DNA of 64,000 bases from Paraneptunicella aestuarii (GCF_019900845.1 NZ_CP074570.1:310001-374000); one strand, 5' to 3'; shown: positions 1 through 8,786, counted from the stretch's first letter. Numbers and translations: made by a program. The notes: generated by a model not told the origin, from the letters alone.

Positions 1-1032
1 TGTAGTGATCAAATCAATGCTCAGGCCGTAGTTATCCAGAGTTTGGAAGACTTTGCCAATGAATTGGCTGGCACGCTCCAGTTTGGGAGTGTGTAAGGTC
101 ACTAACTGTTGGTTGCCTCGGCGAGTAATGGCACGAAAAGTGGGTTCTTCCTGACAATCCTTAACAATGGTTGTGCCCCCCAATTCAGGGTTTTTAGTGC
201 TGCCAACAAAAACCGGAATATTGTTGCGCAAAGTGGGCGCTAATGTCGCCGGGTGTAGCACTTTTGCACCGAAGTTTGCCATTTCAGCGGCTTCATCATA
301 GCTTAGTTCTGGCAATGGGTAGGCGTCAGAAACAATGCGTGGATCAGTGCTAAAGACTCCCGGTACATCTGTCCATATTTCACATTTTCTCGCTTTTAAA
401 GCTTCAGACAACAACGCGGCTGTATAGTCTGAACCACCGCGACCCAGTGTGGTGGTTTGCCCGTCTTCCGTTTCACCAATAAAACCTTGGGTAACCACAA
501 CAGAATCTTTTAATAATACCTGTAGTTTCTCCTTGGCTAATTCAGCTAATACTTCAATGTCTGGATTGGCTGAGCCAAAATTGTTATCGGTGCGCATTAC
601 TGTTCGAACGTCAAACTCTACTGCTTGTTTACCGCTTTCATTGATGCAGGCAGTTAACAACAAAGACGCTAAACGTTCACCGTAGCACAGTAATTTATCC
701 TGAAATGCCAAGCTGTTGGGAAGTTCTGGAACAAGCGCAATTTGCTCCATATCTGCCAGAAGGTGCATCATTTTCTTTTTAACTAGTTCTGGTTCCTTTA
801 ACTGCTCACAGATACCGGACACTTGAGTACGGATCTTTTCAATAATGTCATCACGTTGCTCAGTCGAAAGTCCGCCTCTGCCCAAGCTAACCAAATGATT
901 GGTAATGCCTGCCGGAGCACTGGTCACGACCAGTTTGCATGAAGGATTATGGTTAACGATACGTACACAATTCTGCATTGCTTCGTAACTTGCTACGCTG
1001 GTGCCGCCAAATTTCGCGATTGTAAGTGCCAT
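1..1032 (-). CDS. lysC: Aspartate kinase, LysC type (3' end beyond window)
   Basis: Phosphorylates L-aspartate, the first step toward lysine, threonine and methionine, in the cytoplasm. The minus-strand frame opens at an ATG at 1032 and stays open to base 1, giving 344 codons; the family is usually about 450 residues, so most of the C-terminal ACT regulatory region is outside. The N-terminus begins MALTIAKFGGTSVA, the kinase signature, and GRGGSDYTAA and the segment EIWTDVPGVFSTDPR follow, all typical of aspartokinases. The single-domain form with this N-terminus fits the lysine-sensitive LysC class better than the ThrA/MetL fusions, though fusion to a second domain cannot be excluded because the end is missing. 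Upstream there are only about 120 bases to the next gene's terminator, too little for a lysine riboswitch. Confidence 0.93.
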   Translation of the reverse strand, partial: MALTIAKFGGTSVASYEAMQNCVRIVNHNPSCKLVVTSAPAGITNHLVSLGRGGLSTEQRDDIIEKIRTQVSGICEQLKEPELVKKKMMHLLADMEQIALVPELPNSLAFQDKLLCYGERLASLLLTACINESGKQAVEFDVRTVMRTDNNFGSANPDIEVLAELAKEKLQVLLKDSVVVTQGFIGETEDGQTTTLGRGGSDYTAALLSEALKARKCEIWTDVPGVFSTDPRIVSDAYPLPELSYDEAAEMANFGAKVLHPATLAPTLRNNIPVFVGSTKNPELGGTTIVKDCQEEPTFRAITRRGNQQLVTLHTPKLERASQFIGKVFQTLDNYGLSIDLITT

Positions 1033-1154
1033 TAATATTTCTTGTGATGTCGGTTAAAAAGAGGTGCGATGATAATATGAACCGATTCGGTTTTACCAGT
1101 GCGCAAAGAAAAAGATAGACCATTTATGGCGTGTATGAGAACCCGGATGAGAAA

Positions 1155-1176
1155 AGGAGCATATAAAAATGCTCCT
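1155..1176 (-). terminator. Rho-independent terminator of the cytochrome gene
   Basis: A perfect 8-bp stem (AGGAGCAT with ATGCTCCT) and a 6-base loop lie 12 bases past the stop of the minus-strand cytochrome gene. Read on the minus strand the stem is followed by TTTTCTC, as expected for an intrinsic terminator. Confidence 0.8.
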
Positions 1177-1188
1177 CAAAGACGATTG

Positions 1189-1821
1189 CTATTCATTATC
1201 ACGCTTTTTACCCGATATCATGGCTGAAACCAGATTTTCATCGTGCTTCTTACCAGACATCACTACGCCGCCAATATGTAGCAGAACAAGCAGGATCATA
1301 AAGTTCACTGCTGTTTCGTGAACCTCTTCCCAGAACTCATCTTCATGTTCCCCATGCTCTTTCTCATCGTCATCATCCGAAGCGCGAGCAGTTGCAATGA
1401 CTTGCATGGAAATGACATTGTTTTGTGCAAATGGGCCTTTACCTTCTTCTTCTGCGTAGAGTTTCATACCACTCAATACAACGACAGACAAGGTCATTAG
1501 CATGGCAACGATCATATAGCCACCAGCCGGATTGTGCCCTAGATAGCGCTTGCCCTTACCAGCTCGCATGTCGTGAATGTAATTTAACACAGTGCGAGGA
1601 GAATAAAGGAACTCGGAGAATCGAGCGTAGTGGCTGCCAATCAGCCCCCAAACAATGCGGAAGATCACCAAGCCTGTAATGAAGTATCCGGAATACGAGT
1701 GCAGTGTTGTGTCTTCTTCCCCTGTGATATATGAAAACACAAAAGCCGCAACAAGCGCCCAGTGAAAAATACGTACGGGAAGATCCCATACTTTAACCCA
1801 ATGAGTTTGAGGTGTAGTCAT
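1189..1821 (-). CDS. Cytochrome b561-family membrane protein
   Basis: A 210-residue integral membrane cytochrome b of the b561 / Ni-Fe-hydrogenase cytochrome b type, which passes electrons between the quinone pool and a soluble partner. Four hydrophobic segments are visible, and candidate haem-ligating histidines sit in RIFHW (near residue 20), LHSYSGY (near 41) and LLHIGG (near 180). The loop between helices 3 and 4 carries an unusually acidic, His-rich stretch (DDDDEKEHGEHEDEFWEE), which may bind metal or a basic partner. The start is supported by AAGGAG eight bases upstream. No cytochrome c or dehydrogenase partner gene is adjacent, so the electron donor is unknown. It is transcribed alone and has its own terminator. 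Confidence 0.85.
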   Translation of the reverse strand: MTTPQTHWVKVWDLPVRIFHWALVAAFVFSYITGEEDTTLHSYSGYFITGLVIFRIVWGLIGSHYARFSEFLYSPRTVLNYIHDMRAGKGKRYLGHNPAGGYMIVAMLMTLSVVVLSGMKLYAEEEGKGPFAQNNVISMQVIATARASDDDDEKEHGEHEDEFWEEVHETAVNFMILLVLLHIGGVVMSGKKHDENLVSAMISGKKRDNE

Positions 1822-2261
1822 TGGTAAAATCTCCTTAAACCAAAATCAGGTTTTCAACATTAGATGAGTTAACCATAGTGAAATAGACGCTATTTCTCCA
1901 TCGGACACATCATGCAAAAGCATGGGACATATGTCTATTTTTCTCTATGTTGACGGCTAACTTTCGGATTCTATTTTGATTTGAGTTAAGAAAAGCTTGT
2001 GGATTAAGCAAATTAGATTCGAGGTAATTCGATAAGAGGTATAGATGATTCCCTGCTAAAAACTTGTTGAGCAGGGAATCATAATATGAGGTCTTTTGGT
2101 GCTTAAGGCTAAATTACGGTTCCAAATAATCAGTCACCTACAGAAAGTAGTGAGCAGACCCTTAGCCCTGCTTTGCACTTAATGAATCGGCGAAGCAGGG
2201 ATGGATTCACGTCGAGTCTGAGATCAATTTCTGTAGGTGATTTACAGTTGTGCACACTTAT
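1822..2261. other. 440-bp intergenic region, cytochrome gene to prpF
   Basis: No gene is visible. It should hold the minus-strand promoter of the cytochrome gene near 1822-2000. It also contains a long perfect dyad (2045-2082) and most of a dispersed intergenic repeat (2119-2265), annotated separately. Confidence 0.6.
2045..2082. repeat. 13-bp perfect inverted repeat
   Basis: The arms ATGATTCCCTGCT (2045-2057) and AGCAGGGAATCAT (2070-2082) are exact reverse complements around a 12-base loop. No T-run follows on either strand, so it is not a typical intrinsic terminator. The core CCCTGCT/AGCAGGG recurs as an inner dyad about 110 bases further on, inside the dispersed repeat. Confidence 0.75.
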
Positions 2262-2265
2262 TTAG
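2119..2265 (+). repeat. Dispersed intergenic repeat, copy 1
   Basis: A stretch of about 147 bases whose two ends match the reverse complement of 58375-58517. The left end (GTTCCAAATAATCAG followed by TCACCTACAGAAAGT) is identical in both copies. About 32 of the last 38 bases agree. The arms TCACCTACAGAAA (2134-2146) and TTTCTGTAGGTGA (2228-2240) are perfect inverted repeats, so the element can fold. The middle differs between copies but holds an inner dyad in each (here CCCTGCTT 2166-2173 with AAGCAGGG 2193-2200). Its end overlaps the stop codon of prpF. No coding capacity is seen. Confidence 0.8.
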
Positions 2266-3452
2266 ATCACATCACCGGGAACGCGTACCCAACCTTCCAT
2301 CAATATGCGAGCACTACGGCTCATGATGGCTTTGGTTGCAGTCCACTCACCGTTCACCAGTTTGGCTTCTGCACCTACTTTTAAGGTGCCTGAAGGATGA
2401 CCAAAACGGACAGTGTCACGCTCTTGCCCGCCAGCGGCTTCATTGACCAATGTGCCAGGAATGGCGGCCGCTGTTGCGATAGCGACGGCGGCTGTGCCCA
2501 TCATGGCATGATGCAGTTTACCCATTGAAAGGGCGCGAACCAGTAAATCAATATCTGCTTCGCCAACTTCTTTACCGCTGGAGGCGGTATAAGCCGCAGG
2601 TTTAGCGACAAAGGCAATTTTCGGTGTGTGCTGGCGTTGCGCTGCTTCCTCAATGGAGCTAATCAGCCCCATTTTTATTGCACCGTAAGCACGCAATGTT
2701 TCAAAGCGCTCTAATGCGGCTGGATCGCCATTAATGGCTTCTTGCAGCTCAGTGCCGGTATAACCAATATCTTCTGCATTGACGAAAATGGTGGGAATGC
2801 CGGCGTTGATCATGGTGGCTTTTAACACACCACCAGCAACAACGGATTCGGGTACTTCCAAATCATCAACCAGATTACCGGTAGGGAACATGGAACCTTC
2901 GCCATCGGCAGGATCAAGGAACTCCACTTGCACTTCGGCTGCTGGAAAAGTCACGCCATCCAGTTCAAAGTCGCCGGTTTCCTGAACTTCACCGTTAGTG
3001 ATAGGCACTTGGGCAATGATGGTTTTTTCAATGTTGGCTTGCCAGATACGCACAGTACATATGCCGTTGTCTGGAACTCTGTCTGCATCGACCAAACCGC
3101 TGGCGATAGCAAAAGAGCCTACTGCCGCCGACAAGTTACCGCAGTTGCCACTCCAATCCACAAAAGGTTGGTCGATGGATACTTGCCCAAACAGGTAATC
3201 CACGTCATGGTCAGGCTTACTGCTTTTCGACAATATCACGGTTTTGCTGGTGCTGGACGTCGCCCCGCCCATGCCGTCAGTTTGTTTGCCGTAAGGATCC
3301 GGGCTACCAATAACACGAAGTAATAAAGCATCTCTTGCTGCGCCCGGAACCTGAGCGGCTTGGGGTAAGTCGCTCAGATTAAAGAAGACACCTTTACTGG
3401 TGCCACCACGCATGTAGGTGGCGGCTATCTTTATTTGAGGTTTAGCTGTCAT
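2262..3452 (-). CDS. prpF: 2-methylaconitate isomerase PrpF
   Basis: PrpF isomerises the 2-methylaconitate made by AcnD so that it can be rehydrated in the 2-methylcitrate cycle for propionyl-CoA breakdown; it acts in the cytoplasm. The protein has 396 residues, the normal family length. It shows the PrpF features MRGGTSKGVFF near residue 14, GGATSSTSKT, DWSGNCGNLSAAVG with the conserved cysteine, and GKLHHAMMGTAAVAIATAAA near 310, all of the two-lobed diaminopimelate-epimerase-like fold. It starts 14 bases after the acnD stop and is clearly cotranscribed. The pair acnD-prpF replaces PrpD in many gammaproteobacteria. Oddly, prpB and prpC are not next to it. Its stop codon lies inside the end of the dispersed repeat. 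Confidence 0.95.
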   Translation of the reverse strand: MTAKPQIKIAATYMRGGTSKGVFFNLSDLPQAAQVPGAARDALLLRVIGSPDPYGKQTDGMGGATSSTSKTVILSKSSKPDHDVDYLFGQVSIDQPFVDWSGNCGNLSAAVGSFAIASGLVDADRVPDNGICTVRIWQANIEKTIIAQVPITNGEVQETGDFELDGVTFPAAEVQVEFLDPADGEGSMFPTGNLVDDLEVPESVVAGGVLKATMINAGIPTIFVNAEDIGYTGTELQEAINGDPAALERFETLRAYGAIKMGLISSIEEAAQRQHTPKIAFVAKPAAYTASSGKEVGEADIDLLVRALSMGKLHHAMMGTAAVAIATAAAIPGTLVNEAAGGQERDTVRFGHPSGTLKVGAEAKLVNGEWTATKAIMSRSARILMEGWVRVPGDVI

Positions 3453-3466
3453 AAACTGAATCTCTC

Positions 3467-6064
3467 TTATTGAGCCGCTTCTGATTCAAGAAAGTCTTGT
3501 GCAAAGCGTTGTAACACGCCACCTGCACTGTAAACCGACACTTCTTCCGCCGTATCCAAACGGCATTTCACTTGAGTTTCTACGGTTTCGCCGTTGGCTC
3601 TGTGAACGATAAGCGTTAGCTCTGCGCCCGGCGTTAAATCGCCAGTCACGTCATAGGTTTCAGTACCGTCAAGCTTAAGCGTGTTGCGGTTTGTTCCCGG
3701 CAAGAACTCAAGCGGTAATACACCCATACCAATCAGGTTGGTACGGTGAATACGCTCAAAACCTTCTGCCACAATCACTTCAACACCGGCCAGGCGAACG
3801 CCTTTGGCAGCCCAGTCACGAGAACTACCCTGACCATAGTCAGCGCCAGCTACGATAATCAGGTTTTGCTTACGCTCCATGTAGGTTTCAATCGCTTCCC
3901 ACATGCGAGTCACTTTGCCATCTGGCTCAATACGCGCTAACGAACCTTGTTTCACTTCACCATTTTCGTCTTTCACCATTTCATTGAACAGTTTCGGGTT
4001 GGCAAAGGTGGCACGTTGTGCTGTTAAGTGATCACCACGGTGAGTGGCGTAAGAGTTAAAGTCTTCCTCTGGAAGCCCCATTTTCGCCAGATATTCACCG
4101 GCAGCACTGCTTGCCAAAATCGCGTTGGATGGAGACAAGTGATCTGTAGTGATGTTGTCACCTAATACCGCTAATGGGCGCATACCTTTTAAAGTGCGCT
4201 CACCTGCCAATGCGCCTTCCCAATACGGAGGACGACGAATGTAGGTGCTTTGTGGACGCCAGTCGTACAGTGGGCTGATGTCTTCGCCGTAGTCTACTGT
4301 CAGGTCGAACATTGGGTCATACACTTTACGGAACTGTTCTGGTTTTACGCTCTTGGCGATAACCGCATCGATCTCTTCATCCGATGGCCAGATATCTTTC
4401 AATGTCACCGGGTTGCCGTCTTTATCTGTACCTAACACGTCTTTTTCGATGTCAAAACGGATCGTACCCGCAATGGCGTAGGCCACAACCAATGGAGGTG
4501 AAGCCAGGAAAGCTTGCTTGGCGTAAGGGTGAATACGACCGTCGAAGTTACGGTTGCCAGAAAGTACGGCTGTGGAATACAAGTCACGGTCGATCACTTC
4601 CTGCTGAATTTTCGGATCCAATGCACCGCTCATACCGTTACAGGTGGTACAAGCAAAGGCCACAATACCGAAACCCAGTTGCTCTAATTCAGGCAACAAG
4701 TTGGAGTCTTGCAGATACAGTTCTACGGCTTTAGAGCCTGGAGCCAATGAGGTTTTTACCCAAGGCTTGCGTGTTAGTCCTTTAGCGTTGGCGTTACGCG
4801 CCAATAGGCCAGCAGCAATCACGTTGCGAGGGTTGCTGGTGTTGGTACAGCTTGTAATGGCGGCAATGATCACTGCGCCGTCTGGCATCAAGCCTTCTTC
4901 GTTCTCCACTTTGCCCGCAATACCCAGTTTTGCCAGGTCTGAGGTGGCTACTCGGCGATGAGGGTTAGATGGGCCTGCAATATTGCGCACCACTGTCGAC
5001 AAATCGAACTTCAATACACGCTCATATTCGGCATTGACCATGCCGTCAGCCCACAAACCGGTTTCTTTGGCATAGGTTTCAACCAATTGGATCTGCTCTT
5101 CGTCACGGCCTGTCAGGCGCAAGTAGTCAATGGTTTGCTGGTCGATGTAGAACATGGCGGCTGTTGCGCCATATTCTGGTGTCATGTTGGAAATCGTTGC
5201 ACGGTCACCCAACGTTAAGTGAGCAACACCTTCGCCGTAGAATTCCAGATAAGAAGAAACAACACGCTCTTTACGCAAGAACTCGGTTAGAGCCAGAACG
5301 ATATCGGTGGCAGTAATGCCTGGGTGAGGTTTACCGGTTAGTTCAACACCAATGATGTCGGGCAAGCGCATGTAAGACGCGCGACCTAACATGACATTCT
5401 CTGCTTCCAAACCGCCAACACCAATCGCGATAACGCCTAGTGCATCAACATGAGGAGTATGTGAGTCAGTACCCACTAAAGTGTCAGGGAAGGCAACACC
5501 GTTACGTGCCTGAATAACCGGAGACATCTTTTCCAGGTTGATCTGGTGCATGATGCCGTTACCCGGCTGGATCACATCAACGTTTTTGAACGCTTTTTTC
5601 GTCCAGTTGATAAAGTGGAAGCGGTCTTCGTTACGACGGTCTTCAATGGCACGGTTCTTCTCGAATGCGTCTTCTTCAAAACCAGCATGTTCTACGGCAA
5701 GTGAATGGTCAACGATCAACTGGGTTGGCACAACCGGGTTAACCTTGGCAGGATCACCGCCTTTTTCGGCGATGGCATCACGCAAGCCCGCCAAATCTAC
5801 CAATGCGGTTTGGCCTAAAATGTCATGGCAAACCACGCGGGCAGGGAACCAGGGGAAATCCATTTCACGCTTACGTTCAATAATTTGCTTTAACGAATCT
5901 GTTAGTTTTGCAGGTTCACAACGGCGAACCAGGTTTTCTGCCAATACTTTTGAGGTATAGGGGAGTTTGTCGTAAGCACCTGCTTCGATGGCTTCAACAG
6001 CCTCACGAGTATCGAAATAATCCAGTTTGCTACCAGGTAGGGGTTTGCGATGTGTCGAGTTCAT
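3467..6064 (-). CDS. acnD: Fe/S-dependent 2-methylcitrate dehydratase AcnD
   Basis: An aconitase-family enzyme that dehydrates 2-methylcitrate to 2-methylaconitate in propionate catabolism. From the ATG at 6064 it has 865 residues; a longer reading from 6196 adds 44 residues unlike the family, while the chosen start (MNSTHRKPLPGSK) has GGAAG just upstream. The 4Fe-4S cysteines are visible in ITSCTNTSNP and ACTTCNGMSG, and the swivel-domain motif GADYGQGSSRDWAAKG lies near residue 745. The neighbouring prpF makes AcnD a better name than AcnA. The gene's 5' side faces a lipoprotein gene rather than prpC, so the usual prpBC-acnD-prpF order is broken here. A TACAAT box about 60 bases upstream could be its -10. 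Confidence 0.94.
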   Translation of the reverse strand: MNSTHRKPLPGSKLDYFDTREAVEAIEAGAYDKLPYTSKVLAENLVRRCEPAKLTDSLKQIIERKREMDFPWFPARVVCHDILGQTALVDLAGLRDAIAEKGGDPAKVNPVVPTQLIVDHSLAVEHAGFEEDAFEKNRAIEDRRNEDRFHFINWTKKAFKNVDVIQPGNGIMHQINLEKMSPVIQARNGVAFPDTLVGTDSHTPHVDALGVIAIGVGGLEAENVMLGRASYMRLPDIIGVELTGKPHPGITATDIVLALTEFLRKERVVSSYLEFYGEGVAHLTLGDRATISNMTPEYGATAAMFYIDQQTIDYLRLTGRDEEQIQLVETYAKETGLWADGMVNAEYERVLKFDLSTVVRNIAGPSNPHRRVATSDLAKLGIAGKVENEEGLMPDGAVIIAAITSCTNTSNPRNVIAAGLLARNANAKGLTRKPWVKTSLAPGSKAVELYLQDSNLLPELEQLGFGIVAFACTTCNGMSGALDPKIQQEVIDRDLYSTAVLSGNRNFDGRIHPYAKQAFLASPPLVVAYAIAGTIRFDIEKDVLGTDKDGNPVTLKDIWPSDEEIDAVIAKSVKPEQFRKVYDPMFDLTVDYGEDISPLYDWRPQSTYIRRPPYWEGALAGERTLKGMRPLAVLGDNITTDHLSPSNAILASSAAGEYLAKMGLPEEDFNSYATHRGDHLTAQRATFANPKLFNEMVKDENGEVKQGSLARIEPDGKVTRMWEAIETYMERKQNLIIVAGADYGQGSSRDWAAKGVRLAGVEVIVAEGFERIHRTNLIGMGVLPLEFLPGTNRNTLKLDGTETYDVTGDLTPGAELTLIVHRANGETVETQVKCRLDTAEEVSVYSAGGVLQRFAQDFLESEAAQ

Positions 6065-6407
6065 GTCACTTCCCGTCTTTAGGATTTTGATTGAGAAAAA
6101 TGTACTGTGATTTTGGGCGCGGATTGTAACACAATTTTTAAAAGCGTGCGTATTATTGATGATTTGTCGTCCAGGCAAAGTAAACAATAAGCGCAAGCCT
6201 ATGTTGACGAACCTTATTCAGGGAATAATAACCGCCTTGATTTGTAATGGATTTGGCCGGATTGTCGACAATGTGTGTGGAAGACAAATAACACGTTTAA
6301 ACAAGATCAAATTTTCTATCAATAAAAAACATTATTTGTATAATGTGCGCCGCAAATACAGAGGAAACTCTGTTGTAAGGAATGATTTATTAATTAAGGG
6401 TTAGGAC
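6065..6407. promoter_or_regulatory. Divergent promoter region, acnD / lipoprotein
   Basis: A 343-bp region between divergent genes. On the minus strand TACAAT (complement of 6123-6128), followed by a G/C-rich discriminator, is a likely -10 for acnD. On the plus strand TATAAT at 6339-6344 is a near-perfect -10 for the lipoprotein gene; no good -35 stands 16-18 bases before it. An open frame at 6156-6404 has no ribosome site and is not called. Confidence 0.55.
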
Positions 6408-8390
6408 ATGAAAATAAGATCTTTATTACTTCCTATATTGGCCAGTTCTGCTTTTCTCATGGCAGGATGTGGCGGTTCAAGTGGCAATTCTTCAACTCAA
6501 AATTCAACACCAGTTACACCAGCGAACATAGCGCCCAGTTTGTCCGGTGACTTGGCGTTGACATCAAAAGCAATGGAACAAGCATCGTTATCTATTGAAC
6601 TGTTGGATCAAGATGGTGATGAAGTAACGGTTTCTGTTGCGAATATTCCAGACTGGATGGTCATGGAACAGTCGGCTTCTCAAGCCACATTTAGTATTTC
6701 TCCGGGCTTTTTTGATATTGGCGAGCACTCGGTTGCTTTTACGCTGACTGACGGTAAAGACGAAGTTCAATATGAGTTGGATGTGGTTATTGAGGACAAC
6801 CCCGACGCTTATGTTATCGCTGAACTTACCGACGAGAAAGTGCAAGGACATTGGGTGCTGGATAACGGTACTGAATGGCATTTGTATGCACAGGAAGAAC
6901 GCTGTTTCTTTTATAATGATGACTACTGCTTCGGTGATGGTGTTTATTTAGATGAAGATAATAAATATCATCCAGTCACATGGAAGCTCATGGAAGATAA
7001 TACCGTTAAAATAGAGCTCAGAGAATCGTACTGCTTATCTTGCACCGTACTTGCGGAATATCGACTCCAAGTAGTGTATGAATATGGGGAACGAAAGAGA
7101 TTCAAATTTGAATCTGATACTCAAGAAGGGTTTGCTGCAAACTCTACGGTCGTTGAACATCAGATCCCTTCCTCATTTGTGGCTATTCCTCTTGGAGACG
7201 CTTCGGCAGCTAGTTTTCCTTCATTTGTTAATTTGGATACAGGTACTTTTAAAATAGTTGGTCATGGTGACTATTTTTGGGATAGCGGTATTTTCGATTA
7301 TTTTGATGAGTATCCCACTATTAGTGGTAACGTCGAATTAGTAGGTGAAGCTCTACAATTCACAAATATTCCAGATTCTTATGCTTATGCAACGAGACTT
7401 TTCTATAACAAACGTTCCCCTTATCCACCGGAAAAAATAGCAATGAATATGCATATCCAATCAGTAGAAATGGAGTATGCGGATAGTCAGTTGGGTATTT
7501 TGAAGTTGGTATTGAAACCCGAGTTAGGCCCTAATACCGGGATATGGGATACTTCCAGATATCATGACTTGCAGGAGTATCTGGATTCTACATTTGAGCA
7601 TCGGGTAAGCTTTCAATTTTTATCTGTGGATTCAGGCGTCCAGCTTGAAACAGGTAAAACCTATATTTCATCTTTTTATAATCCAATAGACGTAAATATT
7701 GGGGAATATTCGACCACTCGTGACAAAGCGAATACTTTGATTGTTGATGGTGATACGAGTGGAAGATTGGTATATACCGATGCACACACTAATTCATCAC
7801 CCAAGGAATACAGTGTACAACTGATCAAAGAGGGTGAAGATCTAACGATGGTTTCTTCAACACACACTTCGAATTATCAGTTTTATCGTACGTTTTCAAA
7901 TGAGCTTGTGTTGGTTTACTTTGATGAAGATGGCAAGCCTGGTCAGGTGTATCCATTTTTTGAAAGTCAGGATGTACAAGTATCTATTGAAGATTTACAA
8001 GGCATCTACCGCCATGCTTCATATCGAAGATTGATCAACAATGAACACCGTTTCTTTACTATCGACACATCACTAGAGAAATTTCCATACTATCAGACCT
8101 CATATGATTCAGGAAATAGATATGTTTGGAAAGAGGCAGGAGATTATACGTTAAACTTATTGGGGGCTGATTGTGGTTCTGGGAGCCTAACTTACGATGA
8201 GTGTTTGAATTCCGTAATCACAAACGCTTCGCAAGGACAAACCGTACTTCGCGCTATGAAGTTGAAGCTCCATAAGATAGAAGGTACTCGTTACTATTTT
8301 AGTTACGACCGTACTTTGTATTCAGAAGGGCTTTTGTCCCCAGCTTCTATTATTTCTTCTTCTATTCAAGTCTTTGAAAAAGTCGAGTAG
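6408..8390 (+). CDS. Large lipoprotein with cadherin/Ig-like domain, unknown function
   Basis: A 660-residue predicted lipoprotein. The signal peptide MKIRSLLLPILASSAF ends in the lipobox LMAGC, with Cys near residue 21 as the lipidation site. Then come a Ser/Thr/Asn-rich linker and, at about residues 40-130, a cadherin- or putative-Ig-like domain (LLDQDGDEVTVSV, and FTLTDGKDEVQYELDVVIED), a type seen in surface adhesins and sugar-binding proteins. The remaining 500 or so residues are rich in aromatic and acidic residues and probably beta-structured; I do not recognise them. A cysteine pattern C-x6-C near residue 160 and another C-x2-C near 205 may form disulfides or bind metal. It is a single transcription unit between a TATAAT promoter and a strong terminator. 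Confidence 0.75.
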   Translation: MKIRSLLLPILASSAFLMAGCGGSSGNSSTQNSTPVTPANIAPSLSGDLALTSKAMEQASLSIELLDQDGDEVTVSVANIPDWMVMEQSASQATFSISPGFFDIGEHSVAFTLTDGKDEVQYELDVVIEDNPDAYVIAELTDEKVQGHWVLDNGTEWHLYAQEERCFFYNDDYCFGDGVYLDEDNKYHPVTWKLMEDNTVKIELRESYCLSCTVLAEYRLQVVYEYGERKRFKFESDTQEGFAANSTVVEHQIPSSFVAIPLGDASAASFPSFVNLDTGTFKIVGHGDYFWDSGIFDYFDEYPTISGNVELVGEALQFTNIPDSYAYATRLFYNKRSPYPPEKIAMNMHIQSVEMEYADSQLGILKLVLKPELGPNTGIWDTSRYHDLQEYLDSTFEHRVSFQFLSVDSGVQLETGKTYISSFYNPIDVNIGEYSTTRDKANTLIVDGDTSGRLVYTDAHTNSSPKEYSVQLIKEGEDLTMVSSTHTSNYQFYRTFSNELVLVYFDEDGKPGQVYPFFESQDVQVSIEDLQGIYRHASYRRLINNEHRFFTIDTSLEKFPYYQTSYDSGNRYVWKEAGDYTLNLLGADCGSGSLTYDECLNSVITNASQGQTVLRAMKLKLHKIEGTRYYFSYDRTLYSEGLLSPASIISSSIQVFEKVE

Positions 8391-8402
8391 ATTTTGATCT
8401 AG

Positions 8403-8434
8403 CAGCATTCTCTCTGTTACATGGGAGAATGCTG
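8403..8434 (+). terminator. Rho-independent terminator of the lipoprotein gene
   Basis: A perfect 10-bp stem, CAGCATTCTC (8403-8412) with GAGAATGCTG (8425-8434), sits 12 bases after the stop and is followed by TTTATCTTATTT. Confidence 0.8.
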
Positions 8435-8486
8435 TTTATCTTATTTGCTATAGCTTGATAAGTTATAGAACATCCCAGCTTCAAAA

Positions 8487-8786
8487 CTACCAACTGGTGG
8501 CTGATTTTGTCTTCACGCCTTGCGAACTGCCTTGTGAGCTGTAGAGATCCCAGCGGGTTTGTAGATTGATCCAAAAATTGGGTGAAACTGCGAAGTGGTG
8601 GGAGAGTCGGATGGCCATTTCCGGGCTGAGTCCCTGTTTTTGGGCAATGACCCTTTGAATTTGATTGAGGGGAATATTAATGGCCTCTGAGAGTTGTTCC
8701 TCTGTCATGCTTCTAGGACGCAAAAATTCATCCATTAACATCTTTCCGGGATGGGGCGGAACTCTAAATTCTGGAATAAAGGCCAT
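8487..8786 (-). CDS. HigA-type antitoxin / XRE regulator, no toxin gene beside it
   Basis: A 99-residue HTH protein of the HigA (VapI) family. The N-terminus FRVPPHPGKMLMDEFLRP is the family hallmark. The helix-turn-helix covers about residues 28-65 (EEQLSEAINIPLNQIQRVIA), followed by the typical SPNFWINLQTRWDL. HigA proteins bind the HigB RNase toxin and repress their own operon. A higB gene would normally lie just upstream; the 210 bases on that side (8787-8996) hold no recognisable toxin frame. It may therefore be an orphan antitoxin, an anti-addiction relic, or a recruited regulator. The C-terminal tail after WDL is short and polar. Confidence 0.85.
   Translation of the reverse strand: MAFIPEFRVPPHPGKMLMDEFLRPRSMTEEQLSEAINIPLNQIQRVIAQKQGLSPEMAIRLSHHFAVSPNFWINLQTRWDLYSSQGSSQGVKTKSATSW

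Noticed and set aside
1033..1188. Possible lysine riboswitch upstream of lysC
   Set aside because: Only about 120 bases lie between lysC and the neighbouring terminator, and no multi-helix lysine aptamer pattern is visible.
2928..3323. 131-codon plus-strand frame opposite prpF
   Set aside because: It is antisense to a well-supported gene and shows no domain signals or ribosome site; a shadow frame.
5538..5960. 140-codon plus-strand frame opposite acnD
   Set aside because: Shadow of the conserved AcnD coding sequence.
6156..6404. Plus-strand 82-codon frame in the acnD/lipoprotein gap
   Set aside because: It overlaps the acnD promoter side, has no ribosome site and an unremarkable composition; the region is better explained as divergent promoters.
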